A stretch of 64,000 nucleotides of DNA, from positions 23,897,659-23,961,658 of the forward strand of contig CM072811.1 in assembly GCA_037013495.1 (NCBI GenBank). Reading direction: 5' to 3'. Origin of the DNA: Hippophae tibetana. Lineage: Eukaryota; Streptophyta; Magnoliopsida; Rosales; Elaeagnaceae. Positions 48,401 through 59,115 of the stretch are shown piece after piece (the stretch's first letter is position 1; each line of letters begins with the position of its first letter). The translations under genes and the position numbers were made by a program. The notes under the pieces were generated by a model. It was not told the DNA's origin. It saw nothing but the letters and a program-made list of their open reading frames with translations, and made no database searches.

Positions 48401-51400
48401 ATAAATATTTTTTATGATGCGTACTTTAACCATCTGGAGTTTTGTTCATGCTTTCATTTCTTTAACTTCTTGTTGCTTTAGATACATACTTCTTCCCCCC
48501 CTTCTCTTTTCCTTAAAGCGAAAAGTTTAAGGGTGGATTTTTTTCAGTTTTTTCTCTATTCTATTTAAATCACCATTGCTTTTATTACAATCTTTCTTTT
48601 TAACTTGGAACAAGTTAATCAAATAGTACGAGAACAATGTTTACCACACCATATTAAATGATGTGAGCTTGCATATAAAATAATTCAATTATTGCTCATT
48701 TTCCGTAACCTTGAGTTTGCATGGGTCAAATTAATCTTCAGCAAAATGTAACATAGAGTTTTAATGGGGAAAAAATTTGATGGTTAGTTTGAAAGTGCAA
48801 GGCATATATATGTTACTGCAGATAGTAGGGCTAGACTAGACTCATGATGCTGGATTCTGCTGCTTAGTGCTTAAAGTTAATGGTGCTAGTGAAGATGTTT
48901 GACAAGGTCAGGTCACATCTTGAACATTTGCATATTCTTCATCATCCTTTTGTGCTAATGATATTTTTTTAATTTTATTGACCTGGCCTGCATTAAGTTG
49001 GCTGCATCTTAGATGATAAAACTGTTAGGCCTGCGACATGCTGATGATCTGTGTTGGTTACTGAAAATATCAGTTTATAACCTTTTTTATTTAATAAAAT
49101 ATCTACCTGCAAATGCAGTTATTGAGGGTCATTGAAATGAACTTTTTTTCGCTTGAATCTTGGGGATGAACAAAGCAGCTTGATATAAGGAGGTCATTTG
49201 TATATTCATGCTTATAGTTCGCTAGAAATCCATAGGAACTTAGTAAATTGTATTCCCCTATTGTTTGGTTGATGAGATTTGTATCTTGCATGCTGGTTTT
49301 CTGACATGAGTTTGGATTCTCTGCAATTCAGTGAAGAGTTCAATTCTGGATTTGGGTCTTACACACCAATGGTTCTTGGACAAGCAAAAGTTGTCCGATA
49401 CTTTCCATATTTTGAAAGGTAAACCTCTATATTGCATCCATTTATGAATGGAAAAATCAAACAGGTATCGTATTTTAATTGGGGTGCCATGCCTCTTACT
49501 TCTTGATGATGCAGAACTATAGAAGTTGCAAAGACTGTCATGAAGGATAAGTTGCATGTGTATAACAAGGCAGATAAAATCGTTCACTTATCTGGAGACA
49601 AGAAGTTAGAAGAAGTGAGTTTCTTTTTTCTTCTGACCCAGGATCACATTTTTGATCCAAAATTTTTTTAGCACAAACTTAAAATGTGATTCTAATATTA
49701 TTAGCCAATCTGAATTTTAAAAAGTGAGGGTACTTTCTTTCAATTTCTTGTATTATAAGTTTTAATGGAATTTAAAATCAAATATTGATTTTGAAGGGGA
49801 AAAAAACTGCAGCCTTGATCATAGTATGCTTGAACTGCAACACACCATTGCTTTGTATTGAATTTTCCTCCTAAAATTGAAAGAAACTTGAACACCCCGT
49901 CATTCTTGCTGTGTGCTGGGACCAAAAATATGGTGATTCTACTTAGATATGAAGCCTTACCCCTCTTAACCCCCAACTAGACATTCAGCATCAAGTGACT
50001 ATCTCAAAACCCGGTTGAGGTCAAAGGTTGTGTTTACTTTTAGAAAGTTCGGGTAATATGTTATGACTGGAAAACGGTTGAGTAATGTTTCTAAAACAGT
50101 GTTTGGCAAACATTTAGCTCAGATTGTTTGTTTGGTATTCACCTGTATTGCCTGTCATATTAGGGTATTGAGTCTTGTTTTCACGCAAATTCTTGTACTT
50201 TACAGAGAGCCTGTTCTACCTCTGTGTTACACCTGGTGGACAATACTTTTACATATTATCAAGGATCAAGGGTTACACAGGGCCTGAAATTTTCAAAAAA
50301 AGTTAATTACATGTATATTTTTTAGTCTTAAATAAATAAATTTATTTACAGTAAATATATTGCGTCTACTTGTGTTTTTTGGTAAGTCAATGTTTTTTTC
50401 TAATATTATGTTATTTGATATTTTATTTTAATAATTTTTTAAATTTATTGAAGCTCTTTGTATGAAAATTTTAATATTTCTTTGGCCTTTAGTTTTTCAT
50501 TCATTTATTTATTTATTTATCAATCTTATATTGTTTATCAAGATGTATTTTTAATTATAGTCTTAAATTTAAAACCCAAAATAATCTTATTTCTGTAGAT
50601 TTTAACCTATTTGTTTTAATTTTAGCTTTAACACTTGCAAACTTTGATATGTTTGATTGAACTTTTCATTTGCTTAGATTAACTTTGAGTTCATTAATTA
50701 ATTTAGACATGTAAGATTTTAATACTCTATTAATTTATTTATTTATTTAATGTTAGACAATTTTAGTAATAGGTTATAATTAATTCAATAGCTCTAGCTA
50801 GGTTTGTATTCTATTATGGCAGTCAAAATTTATACTTGGATTGAGGAGAGTCCACCGTGTCAGTTCTTACCAATTCTACATTATGATATATGTTTCACTT
50901 CTTAATATTTAAATACAATCCTACTTTTTATAAAAAAATTAACTGCAGCTCCCCTTGAAAGATATTTTTAGCTCCACCTTTAATGGCCCACAACCTAGGA
51001 TTGTACATCAATTATGTTTATAGCCTAGTGCATGTTCAAGATGATACTCACGAAAACCAAGTTTACAGCAATCATAAATAGAGCTTTCTAAAACAAAATG
51101 TGTTTCTTTCTGATAAGTAGACGATGGCTTGCTTATAAATGTTTGTGCATCAACATTTTTCTTAAATTACTCGCTATTTGAACACATCATGTGTATATCC
51201 AACATTTTTGCATTCAATCATTAAAAAACATAACTTTTTCCTTTTATTTATCTTAACACTATCCATTCTTGGTAAATTTGAGGAAGGAAAATAACCCTAC
51301 AATTCCTTTATTTTTCTCAAAAGATGCGATTTAATCTCTTGCTTCAAAATGGAAAGGAAGAAAAAAAAATTCGCATTTGGTCCTTTTGTCATTTAAAAAG

Positions 51401-53504
51401 TGAGGAAACAGTGTATTTTAGTTCAAAAATATTGAAAAAAGAACTTTTTTGTCCTATAAATGCATATTTTGTAAACTATATTATAATGCCTCACCATAAA
51501 ACTAAATACTAAATTGCACCCATTTAAAAAGCAATTGTATCTATGCATACTTACTAGTTCGATGTTAGCATAGGAATAAAAATGTCCCTGCCTCCCTCCG
51601 CTCCTGCATAACATTAATGTGATTATGTACATGCAGGTTACGTCTGCAACATCCTGCTCTGATCTATACAGAGTTGTGGGCGAGGATTTCTGGGTGGGCA
51701 CTTGGTGCAACAGTGCTGCTTTTGAAGGGTAACTATACAACTTACAACTTAAATATGCTGGTTTGGAAAATCACGAGTAAACTCTGCTAATTTTGGATTG
51801 TTTTAGGAAGCGTCTTGAAGGAACGAGGATCACTTTAGTTAAAACGTATGCCTTCATGCTACTTGGCTTATAACTTTTCTTCTCCCCTTCCTCTTCTTTC
51901 CTCTTCTTTTGCCTTCTAGATTAACTGCTTCTTTTGCCTTCTAGATTAACTGATCTTCAAACCTTGTCTTATTCTTCCAGAGGTGAGCTTGGATTTGACT
52001 TTGCCATCAGAACACCTTGTACACCTTGTAGATGGGATGAATTTGATTCAGAAATGACGATGGCTTGGGAAGTATGTCACTCTATACCTTAAATCATAAA
52101 TCTAGTTATACTCTTTTTGTCAGATTTGTTTCACTACAACCTACCTGATGTTCCCTCTGACATTTTTTGTTTGTTTTTGAATTCCTGCAATTTTCATTAA
52201 CTCAGAGAACTGGTCCAATACTTCAAATTTTGAACCATAACCACTTGGAGTGAAAGTATTGAGGAACATATATTTGCTAAATTATGAAACATATACTGTA
52301 CCTAAAATCCTCTCATTGGCCCCAGTGTTCTGCCCGTATAGTTTATTATTGGCCTTCAGAAACTTTATCTTAGGGCCATCGGAAGATACTGAGTCTAGGT
52401 TAAAGTTTTGTTAATTTTCAACAGTAATATTTTTAGTAGAATGATTTGCAGATGACCGAGATCTGAGTGAAGTATTTAAGTGACCTGGTTGCAATAGGAT
52501 GACATTGGTACAATCAACTGACACCTGATCTAAAACGCAAAACAAATGGTTCTCCTAAAATTAGAGGAAGTATTTATCTTCTACTTTGCTCCATGATGGC
52601 ATTTTAGTATTCTCTTCCATTTTTTTTCCTAAACAAGGAAAACACCTTATAGACTTAAGCATTGACAAGTACTTGCTTTTAAAGAAAGAAAAGGCTTCTT
52701 TGTGACCGAGCTATGGCCAAGCTTAATGGATACCTGAAACGTTTTCAAAAATTTCAAAAATTCAGGTGGGCTTGTACTGCTCAGAAGGACTGAAGAGTTA
52801 ATTATGTGAGGGTTGACATATCCTTCATCTCTTAAGGCTCTTGCTGGTGCACAGAATGATATTTATTCTTATTTAGTTGGAAACTGAATGAACCTCTTTA
52901 TCATTTTTGTAGCTTTTTCTTGCATAGCCTGAGATCTATTTTATTCTTTTTGTTTATTTTTTTCATCTCCGCCTTTAGCACCAATAGAATATGTTTTCAC
53001 TTACAATAAGTGATTCGGCAGGCTATACGTAATGCTTATTGTGGTGATAACTATGGGTCTACTGATTTCAATGCGCTGGATAACGTGAGAAATGCGATTT
53101 TAAGGATGACATATTACTGGTAATTCACTTGATCTTAATGCTTATATAATTATACGTGGTGTTAATCTTTCTGACAATTAATACTTAAATACAAACAAAA
53201 TGTTATTTCTTTCAGGTATAATTTTATGCCACTTTCAAGGGGTTCTGCTGTTGTTGGATTTGTTGTTATGCTTGGACTCCTCCTTGCTGCTAATATGGAG
53301 TTCACAGGAACCATCCCAAAAGGTTTACAGGTGGATTGGGAAGCTATTTTGAACTTCCATCCGGATTCTTTTTCAGATTCTACAAAAAGCTGGTTGTACC
53401 CTTCACTCAAAGTGACAACATCCTGGAAAGATTATCCAGATGTGACATCTACCTTTGCAACAGTGGGATCAATTGTTGCTGCTCTCAGCTCATACACTGA
53501 TTAA
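27444..53504 (+). CDS. SRFR1: SRFR1 TPR adaptor, negative regulator of immunity (23 exons)
   Basis: Exons: 27444-27568, 27702-27811, 34182-34840, 35287-35331, 35485-35586, 35663-35743, 42939-43005, 43633-43733, 43824-43931, 44499-44569, 44687-44743, 46043-46151, 46228-46308, 46755-46841, 47544-47750, 48034-48368, 49332-49418, 49515-49614, 51637-51728, 51807-51845, 51981-52071, 53022-53119, 53216-53504. All are GT-AG and in frame: 3141 bp, 1046 aa, near the Arabidopsis length of about 1050. N-terminal TPRs (about 1-130, [19 protein letters not shown]) are followed by a Ser/Asp-rich linker (about 140-295), more TPRs (about 300-600), and a conserved C-terminal region ending in a hydrophobic stretch (962-976). 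In Arabidopsis SRFR1 restrains NLR and EDS1-dependent immunity and binds TCP factors. That role is inferred here by orthology. Introns 2 and 6 are 6.4 and 7.2 kb because of transposons. Confidence 0.96.
28045..28885. mobile_element. Long-armed foldback element in SRFR1 intron 2
   Basis: The left arm (about 28045-28385) and right arm (about 28590-28885) are reverse complements over roughly 280 bp. Shared blocks include AAGGGTTCTAGTTTAGTA, TTATTTAAAAAGTT, CAGGGGCATTTTC and TTTAAGAGATTT. Together they would form a long hairpin with a loop of about 200 bp. No transposase frame is present. Length and arms suggest a Mutator-like MITE/foldback, but I could not define a target duplication. Confidence 0.75.
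29201..29281. repeat. Short direct repeat pair in SRFR1 intron 2
   Basis: AATGAGGTGATTTTTGTATT at about 29199 recurs with one change at about 29259. Confidence 0.8.
29710..32494 (+). mobile_element. Ty3/gypsy pol remnant in SRFR1 intron 2 (sense)
   Basis: Order on the + strand: the tail of the protease-RT linker (about 29775-30081), RT (30085-30639), diverged RNase H (to about 31330), and the zinc-binding integrase N-terminus ([14 protein letters not shown], then [10 protein letters not shown] near 31500-31530). The integrase core then starts ([19 protein letters not shown]) and broken C-terminal sequence runs on to about 32490. RT motifs are [42 protein letters not shown] and catalytic [14 protein letters not shown] at 30082-30084 falls where the family has Arg before MNPKDHE, consistent with CGA to TGA. 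Further frameshifts follow. It is truncated on the left and has no visible 5' LTR. Confidence 0.92.
32495..32760 (+). mobile_element. Probable 3' LTR start of the intron-2 Ty3 element
   Basis: Sequence directly after the integrase C-terminal frame contains a TATA-like GCTTATAAAACCC (about 32660) and a TTTTCCTTTTCAC leader. No second LTR is available for comparison, so the limits are guesses. Confidence 0.4.
33146..33524. mobile_element. 379-bp palindromic MITE in SRFR1 intron 2
   Basis: The ends GGTTAAAGTGCACCATTAG and, on the other strand, GGCTAAAGTGCATCATTGAT are inverted repeats. The similarity continues through both halves (for example GGGACTTATATGT and ACACATAGGTCC), so almost the whole element can fold on itself. 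There is no coding capacity. Confidence 0.8.
34915..35247. mobile_element. Tourist-like MITE in SRFR1 intron 3
   Basis: Inverted ends GGTCATGTTTGGTTGAC and AACCAAACATGAC are flanked by TTA and TAA. It is an uninterrupted relative of the outer MITE at 21276-22500, sharing CTGAAATGGAAT and AAAGCATTC on the left and CACATTTGTAT-like sequence on the right. Length is 333 bp. Confidence 0.7.
39776..40990. repeat. Direct plus inverted duplication of the integrase region inside the intron-6 copia
   Basis: About 500 bp at 39776-40281 is repeated in the same orientation at 40486-40990. Between them, 40281-40450 is an inverted copy of about 40060-40236. The result is a near-palindrome with arms of about 165 bp around 40260, embedded in a direct duplication. 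Confidence 0.88.
42318..42568 (-). promoter_or_regulatory. 5' LTR of intron-6 copia: potential antisense promoter
   Basis: On the minus strand the LTR contains a TATA-like GATATATAAGC (42409-42419). If active it would transcribe away from exon 7 toward exons 6-3 of SRFR1, antisense to the gene. Activity is inferred. Confidence 0.4.
45047..45883. mobile_element. 823-bp terminal-inverted-repeat element in SRFR1 intron 11
   Basis: The element proper is 45054-45876. It is flanked by the 7-bp direct repeat CTTTCAA (45047-45053 and 45877-45883). The termini CCTATGTCACTTG and, on the other strand, CTATGTTACTCGAAC are inverted repeats. The interior is AT-rich with GTATCCGTGTCC-like repeats near the right end. 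The size of the target repeat (7, possibly 8) would suit a hAT-type element, but the superfamily is uncertain. Short purine-rich frames inside it are not genes. Confidence 0.65.
49615..51636. other. SRFR1 intron 18 (2.0 kb)
   Basis: AT-rich, with no recognisable transposon protein. The stretch from CAGGGCCTG (50278) to about 51000 has the composition of a degenerate insertion, but I could not define ends. Confidence 0.4.
51903..51952. repeat. Perfect 25-bp tandem duplication in SRFR1 intron 20
   Basis: Two identical units (51903-51927 and 51928-51952), each with the pyrimidine tract CTTCTTTTGCCTTCTAG, lie close upstream of the true acceptor at 51979-51980. The duplication is recent, as no mismatch has accumulated. 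Confidence 0.92.
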
Positions 53505-54592
53505 ATCCTGGATAGGTAAACTATCGATCAGCCTCCAAGTGCTTTATTAGCTTTAAATAATTAGTCATATTGAGCCTATAACATGGGATGGAGGAATGAA
53601 ATCTACTCTTCACGTGGGATAAGAGAATGCCTTATGAGCTTATGAGGAATGTAAGAAGTTACCAACGTTAAGACAAACAAAATGTGAGATGAATGCTGCA
53701 GCCTCTGAACTGTTGTATGATTTTTTTTCCCCATCATGCAAAACCATCTTTGATTTATCTTTAAATGCTAGGAGAAATGGATCTAAACACGTTGAGGCAA
53801 TGTTTTTGATCTGAATGCATTTGGAAACAAAACTCAAGGCCTCTCTGTTTTGGCTATCGCTTGTACTTGTATGTTTATCATGAAATTTGAAACTGAGAGG
53901 GGAAAATGAAAGTTACTCGTGTTATTGAATTTTTTTCTGCTATGATCTCAATTAATTTTCTTCCTTCGCTTAGAAGTGAAAAGTCATGATTATGAAGCTT
54001 CTCAAAATTTCACCATAGCAGAACATATCCTAGGCTGGCTAGGCATCAATGTTGGTGTCATTTTCCTAATAATGTACTACATCTAAAGCTGCATGTTGCA
54101 TCATGTTATGTCACATATTCTTGGTTGTCTGACATGTTGGACGTGGGAATAGAAATGGCCATAGTTATCTATAAACACTGTGTTAACTTTTGAGACTGTT
54201 ACCTAGTATATTTCAGGAACTCGTTTGAGATGTCACAGACCAAAATGTTTCAGCATATATCCCTTTCTTTTTTGAATTGAAGACTATAATGACCTCAGTT
54301 ACTTGGCACTTGAACTATTTGCTGATTTTGACTTTGTAGCTGCAGATTATAATCTGGGCCTGTACTGTATCATGAATATCCAGAGACCAGGCAAGTTATA
54401 GGCAGAACATCTCCCCGTGTAACTCAGATTCTATTGAGTGTTTTTAATTAAAATATGTATCCTGAACTAAAAAAATAAAGTGAACTTTTGAGTGTGTTCT
54501 TTATCTTTGATCAAGAAGTTCATAATTTATTTTTTATTATCTTGAATTTTCCAGGAAAGAGGTGCAGCAGTTAGTAGAAAATTGCACGATAT
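53505..54592. other. SRFR1 3' flank
   Basis: The 3' untranslated region begins after the TAA at 53502-53504. An AATAAA occurs near 54472. No further gene is seen before the next retroelement. Confidence 0.5.
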
Positions 54593-55351
54593 TGTTCTTG
54601 TCACGAAAATGAACCTCCTAGATATTGTAAATATTAAACAATCTAAGCATAATGCAAATAATTAAAGTAAAACACTCAAATGAAGATATTTTAACAACCA
54701 TACGACAAATCCTAAAAAATAAATATCAAAGATAATAGAAATAAGCAAGAAAGATAAAAGAAATAACACACTAAGATTTATAATTGTTCAAGTTAATAAA
54801 TATGGTGAGTCTAATTCACTTATTTACTACTCCCATGAAGATGAGTTTCAATAACTTTAAAGATATAGATTATAATTATAATAGAGAAATCTTGAAAAAA
54901 AAAACACTCGTTTTGGAGACAAAGCACTCAAAGAGACATCTCAAAGTTTTTACACTTAATAATGGTAGAAATAATCTCTCCTCTCTTCCATAGCCTCTTT
55001 AAAGTACACAAATGCTTTGTTAATCTTCTGGGGCATATAATGTGTGCTTATACACGTCGAAATAGGCATTTATCAAAATGCCCAATATGTTCCATGCTCC
55101 CATTAGTTGAATCTCGTACCCTTTTCATCATTTCTTATATAAATTTTAAGTGCTCAATCAATCGAGCTATTAAAAGAGGGTATCATAAATCAACAAAAAC
55201 TCCTTTAACGAAGCACAATTGATTGAGCAAGATCTCTCAAAATAACATTCTTTTCTATTTATAATGCTCTTAGTCTAACCTTTAATGCTTGATCACCAAC
55301 AATGGTTTTCAAGCATTCCTATAAATACATTACAATATTACAATTCTTCAC
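54593..55351 (-). repeat. 3' LTR of the RT-deleted copia
   Basis: 759 bp, pairs with 58322-59115. The purine tract next to it (minus strand ATCAAAGTGAAGAAT, about 55352-55366) is degenerate. Confidence 0.8.
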
Positions 55352-57289
55352 TTTGATGCCAATCTTAGGAACTCAATCTCGTAGGTGAAGACCTAACATT
55401 TCACCATCCTTTAGATAAGGTGGTCACCTTGATCAAAGTTTGACAATTTACAAACTTTGTCAAGGGAACCAATTTGTTACCATGTTTTTCGGGTTATCAT
55501 TTTTGTAAAATTTTACCAACTCTATCTTACCTTATTCTGTCATCTCTTATATGAAGTGTAGTTTCACATCTACATACTTCGTACAGTCATGAAATTGATG
55601 AACTCGAGGAACTAGTATCTGTGTTTTGTTTTGGAATAGAGAATTCATTTCTTCTTCCATAGCCTTCCATCATTCAACAACATCCTTCCTACTCATGACT
55701 TCTTCGTAGGATCTTAGCTCAAGTCCCGAGATCTCCAACTTCATACTCAATGCATACGTTATGAGGTTCAACCTCTCAAGAGCTCTAGTCACGTATTGAT
55801 TTTGATATCATGCCAACAAGAAGTCATTCTTAACATAGATGGATCGGGTTCAATGGGGTTTTATTCTTCCATCTCTATGCCATAATTATCATTATTACGA
55901 GGTTCTTGTATAATGTGCTATTTTGGTTTCCTATGTTCACTCATGAGTTATTATAAAACACTAATTGCTCAACCTCAATGATAACATGTCTGCATTTGAA
56001 CTCTTGTAATAAGTCATTTGTTTCTTTGGATGCTTTACTCATATACATCACATCCTCCTTAAAAGTTATATCTTTACTAGTAATGCACTTCTTAGCATCA
56101 CCATTACAAACTTGTAACCCTTCCTACAAGTTGAATATCCTAAAAACATACACTTCAATACTCTTAGCTCCAACTTTTCCTACCTCACATATACATATGC
56201 AACAATCAAAAACACGTAAATAGTCATATTTGATAGGTTTTTCAAACTATATCTCTTTCAGTGTCTTGAAGTTGATCGATATCGAATGACACCTATTGAT
56301 AAGATATCTAGCCATAACAACAGTTTCTCCCCTAAATATTTTGGGCATGTTTGCATCGAAAAGTATACACCTTACTCTATCCAAGAGTGTTTTATTCATC
56401 CTCATCGCCAAACCATTTTGTTGAGGATTTTTATGAATGGTCATCTACCTTGTGATACAATTCTCCCTACAAAACTTGTGAAAGCCTCATTGCAAAACTC
56501 TAAACCATTGTCAGTTCATAAACACTTAACATTCTTTGTAATTTGAGTTTCTACAAGTTTCTTCCACTTCATAAATTTCTCAAAAGTTTTATCTTTACTT
56601 TTTAACAAGTAAACCAATAACTTTATAGAGAAATCATCAATAATGGTAAGAATGTACCTTGCATTACCCATTAATGATGTCCTCTTTGGTCCCACAAATT
56701 CAAATGACTATAATCAAGTATGTCACATCCCTTTAGTTTTTCTAGTGTGCACTTCCTTCTTCATCGCCAAAAACATAATGATCACAGATTGAAAATTTTC
56801 AAGCTTACTATCACCAAGAATCTTCCTCTTGGAAAATCTCTCAAATCCTCTTTCATTACTGTGATTCAACCTTTTATGCCAAAGGTTGATATTCTTTTCT
56901 TGAAGGATCAGGGCAATTACACTGGTCTCAACTATAGCATCTAAATAATATAGTCCATTTCTTAGTATACCTTTGAAGTATACCAAATGACCTCTACACA
57001 ACTTCAATTAGCCATGTTCATCCTTGTAGCTATATTTCATGTTGTCCAATGTATTCAATGAAATCAAATTCTTCTTTAATACCTATACATGCCTCACATC
57101 CTTTATTACAAATGTTGAATCATCATTAAGGTGAAGCCTTGCCAACCCAATTCCAATCATGTTACAAGGATGGTTGTTTTCATGTGAATTATGTCATCGT
57201 TCATCTTATTGTAATCAACAAACCATTACTTGTAAGGTGTCATGTGAAAAGTTCACCCTGAGTCTAAGGCCCAAGTACCATTGCTACTG

Positions 57290-57600
57290 CTTGAAGAAAT
57301 TGATAATGCCTCGACTCTATCATAACCCATCTCATCAACAACCACCGATGCATCTCTACTACTATTATCTCTATTTATGGATTTACCTTTCTCTAAATAT
57401 TCCCTCTTGAAATGCCTTTTGTTGTTACACAAGTGGTGCCTCAGCTCTATCATAACCCATCTCATCAACAACCACTACCTCTCTACTACTAGTATCTCTC
57501 TTGGTGGATTTACCTTTCTCCAAATATTCCCTCTTGAAATGCCTCTTCTTGTTACACAAGTGGCATCTCACTTTGTGTAACAAGAAGAGGTATTTCAAGA
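57290..57600. repeat. Duplicated gag segment in the RT-deleted copia
   Basis: A segment of about 130 bp (TCTATCATAACCCATCTCAT ... CCTCTTGAAATGCC) occurs at about 57316-57417 and again at about 57446-57542. A short inverted copy of its end (TTTGTGTAACAAGAAGAGG) is at about 57573-57600. Confidence 0.8.
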
Positions 57601-58321
57601 TAGATTGTCAACTTTGGCTTCTTTCTGCACCCCTACCATGTGAATAGAAGACATCACTATCACCTTCACTCCCACCAATAAGAAGCTTCTTTTTTTTCAA
57701 CTATAGTTTTTTTGTTCTTAAATGAGAGATAACTAGGTTCAAATAGATCTCATCTCTTTCATACTTAAGACATGTCTTCACTTCTCGGTAAGAATCTAAT
57801 AGGTTGTGCAACAATAAGTGAGTGAGATTCTCATCATTAAGACCATTTCTAATGTTTGAAAAATCATTAAAGATTCTTCAAAAAATTTCCAAGTTAGGCT
57901 TCAAGACTTTTGACACATCTATTCGAAATCCGAATAATTATTCTTTCAAATGAAACTTTAGAGACATCGTCTTTTGCATATATATCTTGTCCAACTTCTT
58001 GTATTATGCCTTTGTAGTCTTTGCACTTTGAACCTCACGTATAACATTATTGTGCATGTGCAAAAGAATTTAGGTGTAAGACGTCAACAATACTTCCTTC
58101 TTTTGATAAGTAGTAATCCTTCCAGATACTCCAAAGTCTCATTAACTAACAAACTCTCCATTTTACTCCACTAAGTATGAAAGTCCCTAATTCCATCCCA
58201 CCTCTCAATTTCCATCCTCCTTATATCAATATCAAAGTTGTTTCTAGACATAACTTCACACCATAATATTAAACAGTGGAAAATTCACATAGAACAAGTG
58301 GAACAAAGTTCTTATACCATT

Positions 58322-59115
58322 TGTTATAAGAATAAGCCTCCTAGATATTACAAATATTGAACAATCCAAACACAATGTAAATATCCAAAGTAAAACACCC
58401 AAATTAAGATATTTCAACAACCACACAACAAACTCTAGAAAATGAATATTAGAGACAATGGACAAAATAAGTAAGAAAGATAAAGGAAAAAACATACCAA
58501 GATTTATAGTGATTCAACTCAACTAATGTGGTGAGTTAATTCACTACTTCACCCTTCAAATAAAGATGAGTTTCACTAGCTTCAAAGATGGAGATAATTA
58601 CAATAGATAAATCTTGAAGAGAAAATACTCATTTTAGAGACAAAACACTCAAAGAGACCTTTTAAAACTTCTACACTCAACAATGGTCGAAATCATTTTC
58701 TCTCCTATCTTATCTAGCCTCTCTAAAATACAAAAATGTTCTCTTAATCTTCTAGGGCACACAATGTGTGCTTGTACACACCCAAAATGGGTATTTATCA
58801 AAATGCTCAATTTGTTCCATCTCTCATTAATTGAATCTCGTATCCATTTTTGTCATTTTCTTTGTAACTTTTACGTGCTTAATTGATCGAGCTATTAAAT
58901 TAGGGTACTAGAAATTGGATAGAAACTCCTCATGCGAAGCACATTCGAAGCTCGATCGATTGACCTTTCTACATCGATCAAGTCTTACCTCAATCGGTCA
59001 AGATCTCTCATAATAACTTTTTTTTTCATTTGCAATACCCCTAGTCTAACCTTTGATGCTTGATCATCTATAATGATTTTCAAGTATCATCATATATTTA
59101 CATCGTAATATTACA
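58322..59115 (-). repeat. 5' LTR of the RT-deleted copia
   Basis: 794 bp, pairs with 54593-55351. The two differ at many sites and by small indels, so the insertion is old. Confidence 0.8.

Larger units (their letters stand above)
54593..59115 (-). mobile_element. Ty1/copia element with both LTRs and internal RT deletion
   Basis: LTRs are 54593-55351 and 58322-59115. They are colinear and similar, with TG...CA ends and shared landmarks such as CCTCCTAGATATT near the inner or left edge and GTAATATTACAATTCT at the right. A primer-site-like TGGTATAAGAAC (minus strand) adjoins the right LTR at about 58308-58319. Gag lies at about 58260-57200 and GAG-pre-integrase at 57007-56723 (INLWHKRLNHSNERGF). 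Integrase (PQQNGLAMRMNKTLLDRVRC at about 56430) and its C-terminus continue to about 55700. A few residues of RT then run straight into the RNase H tail (LVPLTKFVNCQTLI, about 55460). Nearly all of RT, including the DD motif, is gone. No target duplication was identified. Confidence 0.85.

Noticed and set aside
50278..51000. Possible hAT element starting CAGGGCC in SRFR1 intron 18
   Set aside because: I could not find a matching inverted end or 8-bp duplication, so no element is claimed.
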